Assembly: GCF_003668635.1 (NCBI RefSeq)
Contig: NZ_RCWH01000001.1
Coordinates: forward strand, 496,001 to 560,000
Direction of reading: 5' to 3'
Origin: Planomicrobium sp. Y74
GTDB taxonomy: Bacteria; Bacillota; Bacilli; Bacillales_A; Planococcaceae
DNA length: 64,000 nucleotides
Part shown: in pieces, positions 1 to 8,751 of the stretch
How the letters are laid out: every line of letters starts with the position of its first letter
How positions within the stretch are numbered: position 1 is the first letter of the stretch
The notes under the pieces: generated by a model
What the model was told of the DNA's origin: nothing
Databases searched by the model: none
The model's input: the letters and a program-made list of their open reading frames with translations, nothing else
Translations under genes and position numbers: made by a program

Positions 1-1208
1 CCTTCAAAACCGGGATAGATTTCAGCGATATAAACATCCTCCATAGGAGCAAAAGCAAACAAGGGGTGATCAGCAGTGTCAATTTGTCCTGTTGCTTCAA
101 AAGAAGATTCATCATTCCGGCCAATCAGAAGGATTGGCGCCTCTCCGCCAAGCAGACTGCTTTGGTTGGTGATAAGCGGTAACCCTGCAAAATTTCCGAG
201 CTGGTCCGGTGATGCGGCATTCACCCGGATTCCAAGTGATTCCACGCCTCTTGACACCAAGCCGTGCAATGTATTATCAATAATGACGGTGCCAGTGGGG
301 CGATTGATATAGGCGAATGCCCGATTATCCAATATGTAATCATCATTGACGTTCAGATTTGCCTGCCATAATTCAGCGTTCGGCAAATTTTCAAAAGGTA
401 CCAGCTTCTCCTCTCCGGATGCCAGCTCAATTTCTGCGCGTGCTTCATAATCTCCACCAGTTAGTTCAAGGGTTCCTGCCATAGCCTCTTCACTGTCATT
501 GACAACCTTTACGATTGCACGGTCTTCCCCATCCCCTTCTGCCACACCGAATTGGCGAATCGAAACATTGGCTGGCTTTTCTGTATTCGCATGGATTTCA
601 TATGCTGTCCCGGTTTTATTGGCCAGAATGGTGCGGTCAAGAGAATCCGTGAAAATGTGAATAACGGTAGAGTCATTGTCAGTCAAGGTTTCAGCGAAGA
701 GAATCGTTTTTTCCAGTTGGGACGATTCATAACTTACAGCAATCTCATCAATTTCCTGCTGCAACTTACGCCCCGACTCTTCTTTCCTGACAAGAATTTC
801 AGGCGTACTGCCGGCGTTAATGATTGTCACCGGTTTTCCTTCCGCTTGGGCGGCCAACTCTTTCATCCGCTCTTTTTGCTGTTCCAGCTGGCTTGGAGAA
901 CCTGCCAGCATCGAAGCAGAGGTATCGATGACGAAGATGAATTCACCTCCATCGAGACTGTCTGACTTGAGATACGGATTAAGAAGTGCCAGCACAAGCA
1001 GTAAAAGTGCCGCCAGCTGCAGATAAAAAAGTGCGTGGTGCTGCAATTTTTTCAGGTAGGGCGATGCTTGCATCTCTTTCATCACTTGCTGCCAATATAA
1101 TATAGAGGAAACTTGCTGATCCTTATATTTTTTGCGATACAGATAATAAATGATGAGAGCAATGGGCATAACAATTGTCCAGATCAGCCCCCAATTCGAA
1201 ATCCCCAT
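1..1208 (-). CDS. BatA/VWA-domain membrane protein (3' end outside window)
   Basis: The minus strand stays open from an ATG at 1208 to the left edge, about 402 codons; the C-terminus lies outside. Residues about 6-25 and 57-80 are hydrophobic helices flanking a short basic loop, the layout of the N-terminal BatA domain. A von Willebrand A domain follows with a visible MIDAS motif D95-T-S97-A-S99. A GGTGA/AAGGGA ribosome site precedes the ATG, and the start lies 11 bases after the DUF58 stop, so it is the next gene of the operon. In this family VWA proteins partner MoxR ATPases and DUF58 proteins at the membrane. Substrate unknown; confident on domains, not on role. Confidence 0.85.
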   Translation of the reverse strand, partial: MGISNWGLIWTIVMPIALIIYYLYRKKYKDQQVSSILYWQQVMKEMQASPYLKKLQHHALFYLQLAALLLLVLALLNPYLKSDSLDGGEFIFVIDTSASMLAGSPSQLEQQKERMKELAAQAEGKPVTIINAGSTPEILVRKEESGRKLQQEIDEIAVSYESSQLEKTILFAETLTDNDSTVIHIFTDSLDRTILANKTGTAYEIHANTEKPANVSIRQFGVAEGDGEDRAIVKVVNDSEEAMAGTLELTGGDYEARAEIELASGEEKLVPFENLPNAELWQANLNVNDDYILDNRAFAYINRPTGTVIIDNTLHGLVSRGVESLGIRVNAASPDQLGNFAGLPLITNQSSLLGGEAPILLIGRNDESSFEATGQIDTADHPLFAFAPMEDVYIAEIYPGFE

Positions 1209-1219
1209 TCCCTTTCACC

Positions 1220-2080
1220 TCACCTGATCCATTTTTGTTTAAGCAATTGGTGCAAAAATACGTGCTGGATACCATCTTCCACATGGACCGGCATATACTG
1301 GACGCCGTATCTGCGGCATAAAGCCTGCAGGCCATCAATGTGTTCAAGCCGCTTCCGGTTATAATTCTCAGCAGTTTGCGAAGACATCGTAACATTGAAG
1401 GCATCTGAACTTTCATCATCGATCAAACGCAGATCTCCCGCGAACAGTGGCTGTCGCTCCTGTTGATCGGATACATGCATAAAACGGACATCTTTTGAAT
1501 ATTTAACTGCTCTGCTGAAAAACCGTTGCCACTCATCCAGTGTTTCCAAAGCATCCGACAAGACGAACAAAACAGTTGATCCTTGCGCCGGCTGAAAGTC
1601 CGCAACTTCCGCAAATCTTTTTTCATCAGCTTCCGGAAGGGACATGATGAAGTGGTTGAATAATTTCTGGGCCGACTTCCCTTTTCTTTTCAGCGGCGGA
1701 TTTGTGCCTTGTCCAATCGAAAGAGTCAATTTATCATCATTCAATAACACAATGGATCCCAGTGAAAAAGCCAGCTGTTTTGTAAATAGCCATTTGCCTT
1801 TCATCGACTTTGAACCATCGACCATGATGTGGACACGCATTTCCTGTTCGTCCAGAAACCTTTTGATATAAACTCTTTCCGTTCTGGCAAAGACATTCCA
1901 ATCAATATGGCGGACGTCATCGCCTGGATGGTATTCCCGGAAATCGGAAAAATCCATTGACGAACCAAAACGCCGTGAGCGGCTGGATCCTTTGTGATGC
2001 CCTCTGATTTTCGATTTGGTGCCAATCGAGTAACGTCCAAGGCCGGAAACCCAGTGTTCAGGCAATTGAAGGAAATTCAT
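1220..2080 (-). CDS. DUF58 domain-containing protein
   Basis: A 286-aa soluble protein. Around residues 40-75 it carries the DUF58 signature (GSSMDFSDFREY, then PGDDVRHIDWNVFART), followed by a VWA-like segment with a DGSKS MIDAS-type motif near residue 112. DUF58 proteins regularly accompany MoxR AAA+ ATPases and are thought to be clients or adaptors of them. Its ATG overlaps the stop of the upstream MoxR gene by four bases (ATGA), which implies translational coupling. There is no signal peptide or membrane segment. A second DUF58 gene at 17.7-18.8 kb is much longer and has N-terminal membrane helices, so the two are not recent duplicates. Confidence 0.9.
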   Translation of the reverse strand: MNFLQLPEHWVSGLGRYSIGTKSKIRGHHKGSSRSRRFGSSMDFSDFREYHPGDDVRHIDWNVFARTERVYIKRFLDEQEMRVHIMVDGSKSMKGKWLFTKQLAFSLGSIVLLNDDKLTLSIGQGTNPPLKRKGKSAQKLFNHFIMSLPEADEKRFAEVADFQPAQGSTVLFVLSDALETLDEWQRFFSRAVKYSKDVRFMHVSDQQERQPLFAGDLRLIDDESSDAFNVTMSSQTAENYNRKRLEHIDGLQALCRRYGVQYMPVHVEDGIQHVFLHQLLKQKWIR

Positions 2081-3069
2081 CTGCTTCTCCCTCGCCCGGC
2101 AGCTTCCAGCACCTGGTCGATCAATAAATCGATATCCGCCCCGTCGGCCTCACCTTCATAATTCAGCAGCAGCCGATGACGCAACACCGGTTTTGCGACA
2201 TATTTCAAATCACCGATTGAAACGTGATACCGCCCTTCAGTCAATGCACGCGCTTTTGCAGTCCTGATTAAACTTTGCAGGCCGCGTGGTCCGCTGCCAT
2301 ATTGCACAAATCGGATAATGTCTTCTATTTCTGTCTGCAAAGGATCAGTGCTTTGGATAATATCGACAGCAACCAGCAGAATGTCATCAGCTATCAGCAC
2401 TTCTTTGGCAAGCTGCTGAGCTGCCAGCAGATCACTTGTGTCCATTTTTTTCACTAACAATATTTCCTCGGTGCCCGTTGTCCGCCGCACAATTTCAGCC
2501 AGTTCGTCCCGGGATGGCGAAGGAATTTTTATTTTGCATAAAAAACGGTCCATCTGAGCTTCGGGCAGCGGATAAGTTCCTTCCATCTCAATCGGGTTCT
2601 GGGTTGCCAGAACGAAAAACGGCCGGGCCATGTTTTTGGTGTCGCCAAGTACGGTGACGGTTTTTTCCCCCATGGCTTCCAATAAGGCACTTTGCGTTTT
2701 CGGTGTAGCCCGGTTAATTTCGTCAGCCAGTACCATCTGGCTGAAAATCGGCCCTTCGCGAAAAGTGAATTGTTGTTTGCCCGCAGCGTCTCTTTCAATT
2801 AAACTGGTACCGGTAATATCAGATGGCATCAAATCAGGAGTGAATTGGATTCTAGAAAACGACAGATCCAGCACTTCCGCTATTGTGCGGATCAGCATCG
2901 TTTTACCGAGGCCAGGCAAGCCTTCAAGCAATGCGTGGCCATCGGAAAGGATGGAATAAAGCGAAAACTCGACAGCTTCTTCCTGGCCCACGATAAAGCG
3001 GCCGATTTCTTCTTTGACCTGCTGAAGTTTTAAACTCATTTCCGTAAATTGTTCCGCTGTCACTGTCAT
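2077..3069 (-). CDS. MoxR family AAA+ ATPase
   Basis: About 330 aa with a Walker A GLPGLGKT near residue 50, Walker B LADEINRA, sensor-1 LATQNP and a C-terminal lid with PRGLQSLIRTAKARAL. These identify a MoxR-type AAA+ ATPase, a family that assembles or activates membrane-linked complexes together with VWA and DUF58 partners, both encoded next. I chose the ATG at 3069 because AGGG lies six bases upstream. An ATG at 3072 is nearly equal, and a TTG at 3087 has no ribosome site. It lies 18 bases after the coiled-coil gene and overlaps the DUF58 start, so it is mid-operon. Confidence 0.9.
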   Translation of the reverse strand: MTVTAEQFTEMSLKLQQVKEEIGRFIVGQEEAVEFSLYSILSDGHALLEGLPGLGKTMLIRTIAEVLDLSFSRIQFTPDLMPSDITGTSLIERDAAGKQQFTFREGPIFSQMVLADEINRATPKTQSALLEAMGEKTVTVLGDTKNMARPFFVLATQNPIEMEGTYPLPEAQMDRFLCKIKIPSPSRDELAEIVRRTTGTEEILLVKKMDTSDLLAAQQLAKEVLIADDILLVAVDIIQSTDPLQTEIEDIIRFVQYGSGPRGLQSLIRTAKARALTEGRYHVSIGDLKYVAKPVLRHRLLLNYEGEADGADIDLLIDQVLEAAGRGRSR

Positions 3070-3087
3070 CATAATCCCTGCTTTCAA

Positions 3088-4506
3088 TTATTGGCTGTCA
3101 ATTGATGAAAAATATTGTTCCACTATATTTTGAAGGTCAGGCGGCAATTTCATGCGATTGGCGCTGGAGAAATAGGAATCGCTGTAAGACCCCACCACTT
3201 CACGATAAGGGCGGATGGTCCCGCGCTCTGCGTCAACAGCTCCTTCTTCAAAGGACCCAGCTTCTCCTTCTGATAATTCCCCGTCATCGACGGTTGTTTC
3301 ACCGCTGCCGCCGATTCTTGAAGGTATACTCAGCATTTCCCTGCTGCCTTGGCCTGTACCCGCTCCTTGGCTGGGAGTCGCGCCGGTGCCTTCACCGCCG
3401 CTCTGTCCTCCGCCAGTACCTTCATCACCGCCTGCTGCAGATTCTTCTGAGCCTTCACTTTCTTGTGCCGCTCCATCGCCCTCGGTTCCATTCCCGCTGC
3501 CAGCTTGCCCCGCAGTTTCTCCTTCACTTGAAGCTCCCGTATTTTCACCGTTGTCTCCGCCAGCTTGTTCGCCATCCGTTTTGTCATTGGACGCTAACCC
3601 TTCGCTTCCGGATTCACCACTCGTGCCATCTTCTGATCCAGCGCTTTCTTCCGGTTCTGAACGGTCATTCGCCGCAATTGACTGCTGCAGATCAAATGAC
3701 ACCGGTTTTCCCATTTCACTGAGAGCAGTTTGCGTATTCCCTGCTTGCTGGGCCAATTGTTGAGATGCTTCTCCCAGGTCTTCCGCTTCTTCGCTTGCCT
3801 GCTCAGTGCCTTCCCGTTCTTTCTCCCGCTGTTTCAAAGCCAGTTCTTTCTGCTTTTTCACCAATTCGCGCAGAGCCTGTTCAGGTGTATCGCTGTCATT
3901 TAACTTTTCCTCAAGGCTTTCGAGTTCTTTTTTTACGTCAGGTAAATCTGCCAGTTCTTTTTGCTTTTCCACCTTTTCAATCATCTCTTCCACTAACTCC
4001 TGCTCCTGCTCATGATCTTTCGCTTCGAGCTGGGCTGAAGCTGGAAATAATCCTGAAAGTGCGAGTAAAATCATTAGGCCAACAGCTGTAAGGAGCCATT
4101 TTGGTGAAAACCATTCATTTTTCTCTTTTTTGAATAATTGATAACTGAGATGGATATCCTTTTCGGTCCGGTTTGCCAAATCATCCGCCAACCGGTTGCC
4201 AACCGGTATTTGGCTCAAAGTAAGCAATTGGTTATGCGGAGTAAATTGGTCCAACTCACTGATTGCCTGCTGACGGCGTGGTATTTTCGGAATAGTCAGC
4301 AGCACCGCGATAAGTATGGTAAGAGCTGATGCTATAAACGAATAAAATGCATAATAAGGAATTACGGACAGCCGGGCAATCACTGTAATCAACAATGCCG
4401 CAGCCAGACCCAAACACAATGCGATTTGAAGAATTCTTACTATATATTGCAGCTTCAGGCGCCGATTGGCCTTTTTGATAAACAATATGATTTTTTGGCT
4501 GTCCAT
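3088..4506 (-). CDS. Membrane protein with extracytoplasmic coiled coil and Gly/Ser/Glu-rich tail
   Basis: A 472-aa protein I cannot assign to a named family. It has two helices at about residues 25-46 and 52-72, a cytoplasmic loop, and a third helix at about 135-155 ending in a small-residue SAQ site. Residues 160-260 are a Lys/Glu-rich coiled coil, 270-420 a Gly/Ser/Glu/Ala low-complexity stretch, and the last 40 residues become ordered again. With three helices the coiled coil and tail should face outside. The ATG has a perfect AAGGAGGA site. It lies 12 bases after the ABC permease gene. A role as an envelope partner of the MoxR/VWA proteins is inferred from position only. Confidence 0.75.
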   Translation of the reverse strand: MDSQKIILFIKKANRRLKLQYIVRILQIALCLGLAAALLITVIARLSVIPYYAFYSFIASALTILIAVLLTIPKIPRRQQAISELDQFTPHNQLLTLSQIPVGNRLADDLANRTEKDIHLSYQLFKKEKNEWFSPKWLLTAVGLMILLALSGLFPASAQLEAKDHEQEQELVEEMIEKVEKQKELADLPDVKKELESLEEKLNDSDTPEQALRELVKKQKELALKQREKEREGTEQASEEAEDLGEASQQLAQQAGNTQTALSEMGKPVSFDLQQSIAANDRSEPEESAGSEDGTSGESGSEGLASNDKTDGEQAGGDNGENTGASSEGETAGQAGSGNGTEGDGAAQESEGSEESAAGGDEGTGGGQSGGEGTGATPSQGAGTGQGSREMLSIPSRIGGSGETTVDDGELSEGEAGSFEEGAVDAERGTIRPYREVVGSYSDSYFSSANRMKLPPDLQNIVEQYFSSIDSQ

Positions 4507-4518
4507 AACGCATCCTCC

Positions 4519-5358
4519 TTATTTGTATTTATTCATATTCACCCGTAATTTACTTACCGAAAGCCATATCGACCCTACAAAGATAAATGCATAGAAAATC
4601 GTATAACTCACCCATAACGGCAGCGGTATGCCAGTCATTTGACCGATTTCGTCATTGAATCCTGGTTCAAGCAAAGTCAGCAAAACCACTGCAGGATTGA
4701 TGCTTGCCCAAAAGTAACTGAGCGGAGAAACCCCGGTCCCCATGGCAGCTGACGATAGGGAAACAGACAGAATCAGAAAAAATCCCGTGACCGCTGTCAG
4801 GAAAATCATCGTACCATAGGTAACAATCATGGATACGATTGTTCGGCGGGTCAACGTTGAATACATAACTCCTAAACCGCCGATGACCAGTAATGTTAAG
4901 AAATAGAACAGAAAAATGATTGCAATCTGGCCCGGGGATACGCCTCCATATAAAAATACCATACTGTAGATCGGCAACCCCGAGACAAGCAGCAGCAACA
5001 AGAATGCGATGGAAGACAGCAATTTGCCGAATATAATCTGGAAACTGCTTTGTGCAGTTGTCAGCAGGATATTCAAGGTTTGTTTTTCGCGTTCACTGCT
5101 GACGCTTCCAGCGGTGAGTCCTGGCGTAATGAAAAGGATTAAACCCAATTGGATATAACTCAGCATACTGAACAGCATAAAACTTTCTTCCGGCCGGAAA
5201 AATCCACTGCCGGATATTGAACTTGTCAGGTTAATAAAACCGAAGACGAAGATTCCCATGATCAACAGATAGAAGAAAAGCCCTGTAAAACTCTTCATAT
5301 TCCGAAAACGCAATTTTATTTCCTTTACCAGGACGGGATTAGCGAGGAGCTCCTTCAT
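4519..5358 (-). CDS. ABC-2 type transporter permease
   Basis: A 279-aa integral membrane protein with about six hydrophobic helices. After the first helix comes a loop containing EREKQTLNILLTT, the hallmark of ABC-2 exporters such as NatB and gliding-type permeases. The N-terminus is a short cytoplasmic region (VKEIKLRFRNMKSF). Its start overlaps the stop of the ATPase gene by four bases, so the two almost certainly form one exporter. The substrate is not evident from sequence. The operon context (MoxR, VWA, large envelope protein) suggests export or placement of an envelope component, which is inference. Confidence 0.88.
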   Translation of the reverse strand: MKELLANPVLVKEIKLRFRNMKSFTGLFFYLLIMGIFVFGFINLTSSISGSGFFRPEESFMLFSMLSYIQLGLILFITPGLTAGSVSSEREKQTLNILLTTAQSSFQIIFGKLLSSIAFLLLLLVSGLPIYSMVFLYGGVSPGQIAIIFLFYFLTLLVIGGLGVMYSTLTRRTIVSMIVTYGTMIFLTAVTGFFLILSVSLSSAAMGTGVSPLSYFWASINPAVVLLTLLEPGFNDEIGQMTGIPLPLWVSYTIFYAFIFVGSIWLSVSKLRVNMNKYK

Positions 5359-6290
5359 AACGTGCCAGCTCCTTTCGTAATTTCCATAAAGATATCTTCA
5401 AGGTCCGTTTCTTCTTCAGAAAATGCCAATACCGGCAATCCAGCGGTAATCGCTTTTCTCAGCAAATCCAATTGATCCTCTTCTGTGCCTTTGTAGAGGA
5501 ATTGAAGAATACCGCGTTCATGAATTTCAGTAATTTGGGAAACCAGTGGATCATTTTCGAAAAACCGGATCGCTTCCGTAAAACCTCCTGTCAATTTGAC
5601 GCTTATGACTTTTTCGCTTTGCAATTTTTCCTGAATGCTCTGAACCGATCCATGAGCAATCAATTCACCCGAGTCGATGACGCCCAGTGTGTCACACATT
5701 TCAGCCAGCTCCGGCAGGATATGGGAAGAAATCAAAATCGTTTTCCCCATCGCTTTCAACTCTCTCAAGATTTCCCTCATTTCAACTCTTGCACGAGGAT
5801 CCAGTCCTGATGCCGGTTCATCGAGTATCAAAACTTTCGGATCATGGATTAAAGCCCTGGCAAGACAAAGCCTCTGTTTCATCCCTCTGGACAGCAAATC
5901 GACATAATCATGCCGTTTGGCGGAAAGATTAACCAATTCAAGTAATTTTGGGATTAATACAACTCTTTGCTGGGCATCCAAACCATAGCTCGCCCCGTAA
6001 AAATCAAGATATTCATCTGTTTTTAATTGGTCATAAACGCCAAAGAAGTCGGGCATATAACCAATTTGCTTCCGTATTTCATGAGGATTTTGTGAAATGC
6101 TGATGCCATTTATCCAGGCTTCTCCGGAAGTCGGCTGGAGGAGTGTCGCCAATATTGAAAAGGTTGTGGATTTGCCTGCTCCGTTGGCACCGACAAAACC
6201 GAAGACCGTTCCTTCTTCTATTGTCAGGTTCAAATCTTTCAACGCATAAAAGGATCCGTATTTTTTCGTCAATCCCTTAATTTCGATCAT
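5355..6290 (-). CDS. ABC transporter ATP-binding protein
   Basis: A 311-aa nucleotide-binding subunit: Walker A GANGAGKST near residue 35, Q-loop region IGYMPDFFGVYD, signature LSRGMKQRL, Walker B VLILDEPASGLDPRAR and the switch His in ISSHIL. The C-terminal 90 residues form the extension seen in DrrA/NatA-type exporter ATPases. The gene overlaps its permease by four bases downstream and the 788-aa gene by four bases upstream, so the three are translationally coupled. It powers the ABC-2 permease encoded next. Confidence 0.92.
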   Translation of the reverse strand: MIEIKGLTKKYGSFYALKDLNLTIEEGTVFGFVGANGAGKSTTFSILATLLQPTSGEAWINGISISQNPHEIRKQIGYMPDFFGVYDQLKTDEYLDFYGASYGLDAQQRVVLIPKLLELVNLSAKRHDYVDLLSRGMKQRLCLARALIHDPKVLILDEPASGLDPRARVEMREILRELKAMGKTILISSHILPELAEMCDTLGVIDSGELIAHGSVQSIQEKLQSEKVISVKLTGGFTEAIRFFENDPLVSQITEIHERGILQFLYKGTEEDQLDLLRKAITAGLPVLAFSEEETDLEDIFMEITKGAGTL

Positions 6291-8653
6291 TGGCCCACCA
6301 CTCCTTCCAGTTCGATTTTGGGTATAGTGATTTCCGAATAGCCGGTCATTTCATTTTTTGTGATTCGGATTTCAATATTTCCCCCATCGGAAATATAATT
6401 CTCACTGTTTTCGGATAAATCATTGGACCCGGTAGCTAAAGGTTCAAATTCGCCAGTATCTGTCCGTAAGATTGAAAATTCCACATCTGTTGAAGCTGAT
6501 TGTGTTTCAAATCGGGACCATTCAGCATCCTTTTCCGTTAATGCAGACGGCAATTCATAAAGTACCCGATATTCTCCAGGTTCCAAGCCGTAAAAATGGG
6601 GATTATCCGGATACTTCTCGACATGTGCCATAGCACTTTGTGGTTGCACATCAATTCTCAAATTTTCAGAACTGATGGCGACTTCCCCATCAAAATTCAC
6701 GTTCGGTTCAAAACTTTGTGCAAGCAAATGAACCGCTGATACGTTCGCATCCTGCTTCTCCAGTGCCACTGGTGCGATAGCTGCATCTGCATAAGCGATC
6801 AAATAAGGAGTTGTAGCGTCTCTTCCAAGATGTTCGTATGACATTGCCAAAGCACTTTGTTTTCTCGCTTCTATTAATTCCTCTTCACCGCCGCTGCCAA
6901 TCGTTTGCGGCACCTGGTATTGGGCAATAGGAGATATCGGCTGCAACAAATCTGACTGGACAGCTTCAGTAATCTGTTTCTCTTCATCAGGATTGAAATC
7001 CCCCAGTGTTATCAGCCTGGTTCCTGTCCAAATTGCGGCGTCCTTGACAGAGAAGGGGAATGAATTTCGGACTGTGCCTGTCAGGTTTCCATCTTCCATT
7101 GCCAACTGAATATCAAATTGGCCACTTTCGCTGATATAGGATTCCCCAATTACAGAAGCCACTGACCAATAGCGCATATCCCTTACGGTCAACGTGGAGC
7201 CTGCTGCCCCTTTTTCCAATATGGCATTTTGATGTGCATTGCTTGCTGAGAATTGGTCCCCTGTGGTAGCAGTCATAGTCGTGTTCTCAGGAGCAGTAAA
7301 TCGATAATCACCGCTGCGGTTCGATAACAAGGTGTTCATATAATAACCATTCAGTCCTCCGTCGCCATCCACTTCATAAAAACCGGTTTGCTGGATTTGG
7401 GGATTGGCTATCCTGTCTTTGGCACCAGCGGCAAAAATTCCTATAGAGGCAAGCACAGCTATTAAGGGAATTGCCAGCCATGCATATTCCCGTTTGTCTT
7501 TTTTAATAAGAAATATATAAAGCACCGGAACAACAATGATGATGTACAAAAGAATAATCAGGAACATTGTCGTTTTGGATACAGCAAAACTTTCAAACAA
7601 TTCATTAACCATTCCGATTTCATACGATATTCTCTCTTTAATCGACTGATCCTGCTGATAAGCAGATGACATCCGATCTGCTTCAAATAAATTCACCAGC
7701 AATTCTTCGTATCCTTCCTGAGAAATAACGGGCTCGTCGCCAAGTGAAAAAGCGGTTTGAATAATCGTACCCGCTCCGACCGTTCTTTTCACAGCCAGAA
7801 CCCGGCCTTGTTCTTCAAGTACCACTTGGGCGTCTTCTGCGACATCAGCCTGGTTAACTGAAATCGGGTTTTCAAGTCCAGTAACGTCTACCTCTTCTGA
7901 AGAATTAAGCTGCATAGGCAGCAAGTCAGACAGATTTCCAGTGGCAGCCGCCAAATTGCTGTCAGCGCCAACAAGGATTTTCCCTCCCTGCCTGAGCCAT
8001 TCCATAGTGGCCTGTTGCGTTTCAGCCGGGAGATCACTATAAGAAAATTCATCGATGACCAGGTAATCCAGCGTATCCCAGGCAAGCGGATCAGAAGGCA
8101 GAGAATTTTCACTCTCCATATTAAAATGAAACACTTGGGCACTTGTACCATTCGCAGGCAAATATTCACCCAAACCACGTAAACGATCAGCATTTTCAGT
8201 CAATGTTGCGATAAAAGGGATTTCTGGCACGAAATAATTCGGGCGCAGTGATTTACTTCCCCGAAAATCGATGGCATCCCCTTTTTCCCATCCCCCTTCA
8301 TAAAGATAGATTGTTTGGTTCGTCATGCCACCTGAGTAACTGTCATCCATCATCCCAGGCAACGATAAATTGAATGTTTTTGTTTCTCCGGCTGCCAGCT
8401 CGAGTGGCACCGAAAGACCTGCCCCAATGTTATAGCTTTCGGAATAATCAATGACCAGGTCTCCTGAAAATGCCGTACCATTATTGGAGGCGGTAATTTG
8501 TAAAGGCAGCCCCCTGTTGTACTTCACCTTATTTTGGAAACCTGCTTCCGCATCAATTGTGATATCAGCTTCTGCCGAAGTCTGTACCGGTGAAATGTTA
8601 AACAGCACCCAGGCTGAAAAAAGTATGAATGCAAATGATATTGATCTTTTCAT
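6287..8653 (-). CDS. Large envelope protein, two ectodomains around a central helical hairpin
   Basis: First gene of the operon, 788 aa; I do not recognise a named family. An N-terminal signal sequence ends near residue 27. Ectodomain 1 (about 28-355) starts beta-rich and contains a segment resembling amidotransferase-like folds found in BatA-type proteins (DYLVIDEF...WLRQGGKILVGAD). Helices at about 361-383 and 389-408 are joined by a basic KKDKREYA loop, which puts residues 410-788 outside again. The only ATG has a GGGGGA ribosome site. It overlaps the ATPase gene by four bases. Probably the surface component of the exporter/MoxR system, by position. Confidence 0.75.
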   Translation of the reverse strand: MKRSISFAFILFSAWVLFNISPVQTSAEADITIDAEAGFQNKVKYNRGLPLQITASNNGTAFSGDLVIDYSESYNIGAGLSVPLELAAGETKTFNLSLPGMMDDSYSGGMTNQTIYLYEGGWEKGDAIDFRGSKSLRPNYFVPEIPFIATLTENADRLRGLGEYLPANGTSAQVFHFNMESENSLPSDPLAWDTLDYLVIDEFSYSDLPAETQQATMEWLRQGGKILVGADSNLAAATGNLSDLLPMQLNSSEEVDVTGLENPISVNQADVAEDAQVVLEEQGRVLAVKRTVGAGTIIQTAFSLGDEPVISQEGYEELLVNLFEADRMSSAYQQDQSIKERISYEIGMVNELFESFAVSKTTMFLIILLYIIIVVPVLYIFLIKKDKREYAWLAIPLIAVLASIGIFAAGAKDRIANPQIQQTGFYEVDGDGGLNGYYMNTLLSNRSGDYRFTAPENTTMTATTGDQFSASNAHQNAILEKGAAGSTLTVRDMRYWSVASVIGESYISESGQFDIQLAMEDGNLTGTVRNSFPFSVKDAAIWTGTRLITLGDFNPDEEKQITEAVQSDLLQPISPIAQYQVPQTIGSGGEEELIEARKQSALAMSYEHLGRDATTPYLIAYADAAIAPVALEKQDANVSAVHLLAQSFEPNVNFDGEVAISSENLRIDVQPQSAMAHVEKYPDNPHFYGLEPGEYRVLYELPSALTEKDAEWSRFETQSASTDVEFSILRTDTGEFEPLATGSNDLSENSENYISDGGNIEIRITKNEMTGYSEITIPKIELEGVVGQ

Positions 8654-8726
8654 ATCGTCCCCCCTTTTTATCTCTACTAATTAGTACGCTCCAACTGTAA
8701 AATAGTTCCTTTAGCTAAAAATAAAA

Positions 8727-8747
8727 CGGACAGCAAAATGCTGTCCG
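8727..8747 (-). terminator. Rho-independent terminator after dapL
   Basis: An 8-bp perfect stem (CGGACAGC/GCTGTCCG) with an AAAAT loop, followed on the minus strand by TTTTATTTTT. It lies 5 bases beyond the dapL stop and separates the lysine genes from the MoxR/ABC operon, whose first ATG is at 8653. Confidence 0.9.
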
Positions 8748-8751
8748 CTTT

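Noticed and set aside
3102-3763. Two plus-strand frames of about 200 aa
   Set aside because: Mirror of the low-complexity tail on the minus strand; Ser/Pro-rich and Leu/Arg-rich composition typical of shadows.
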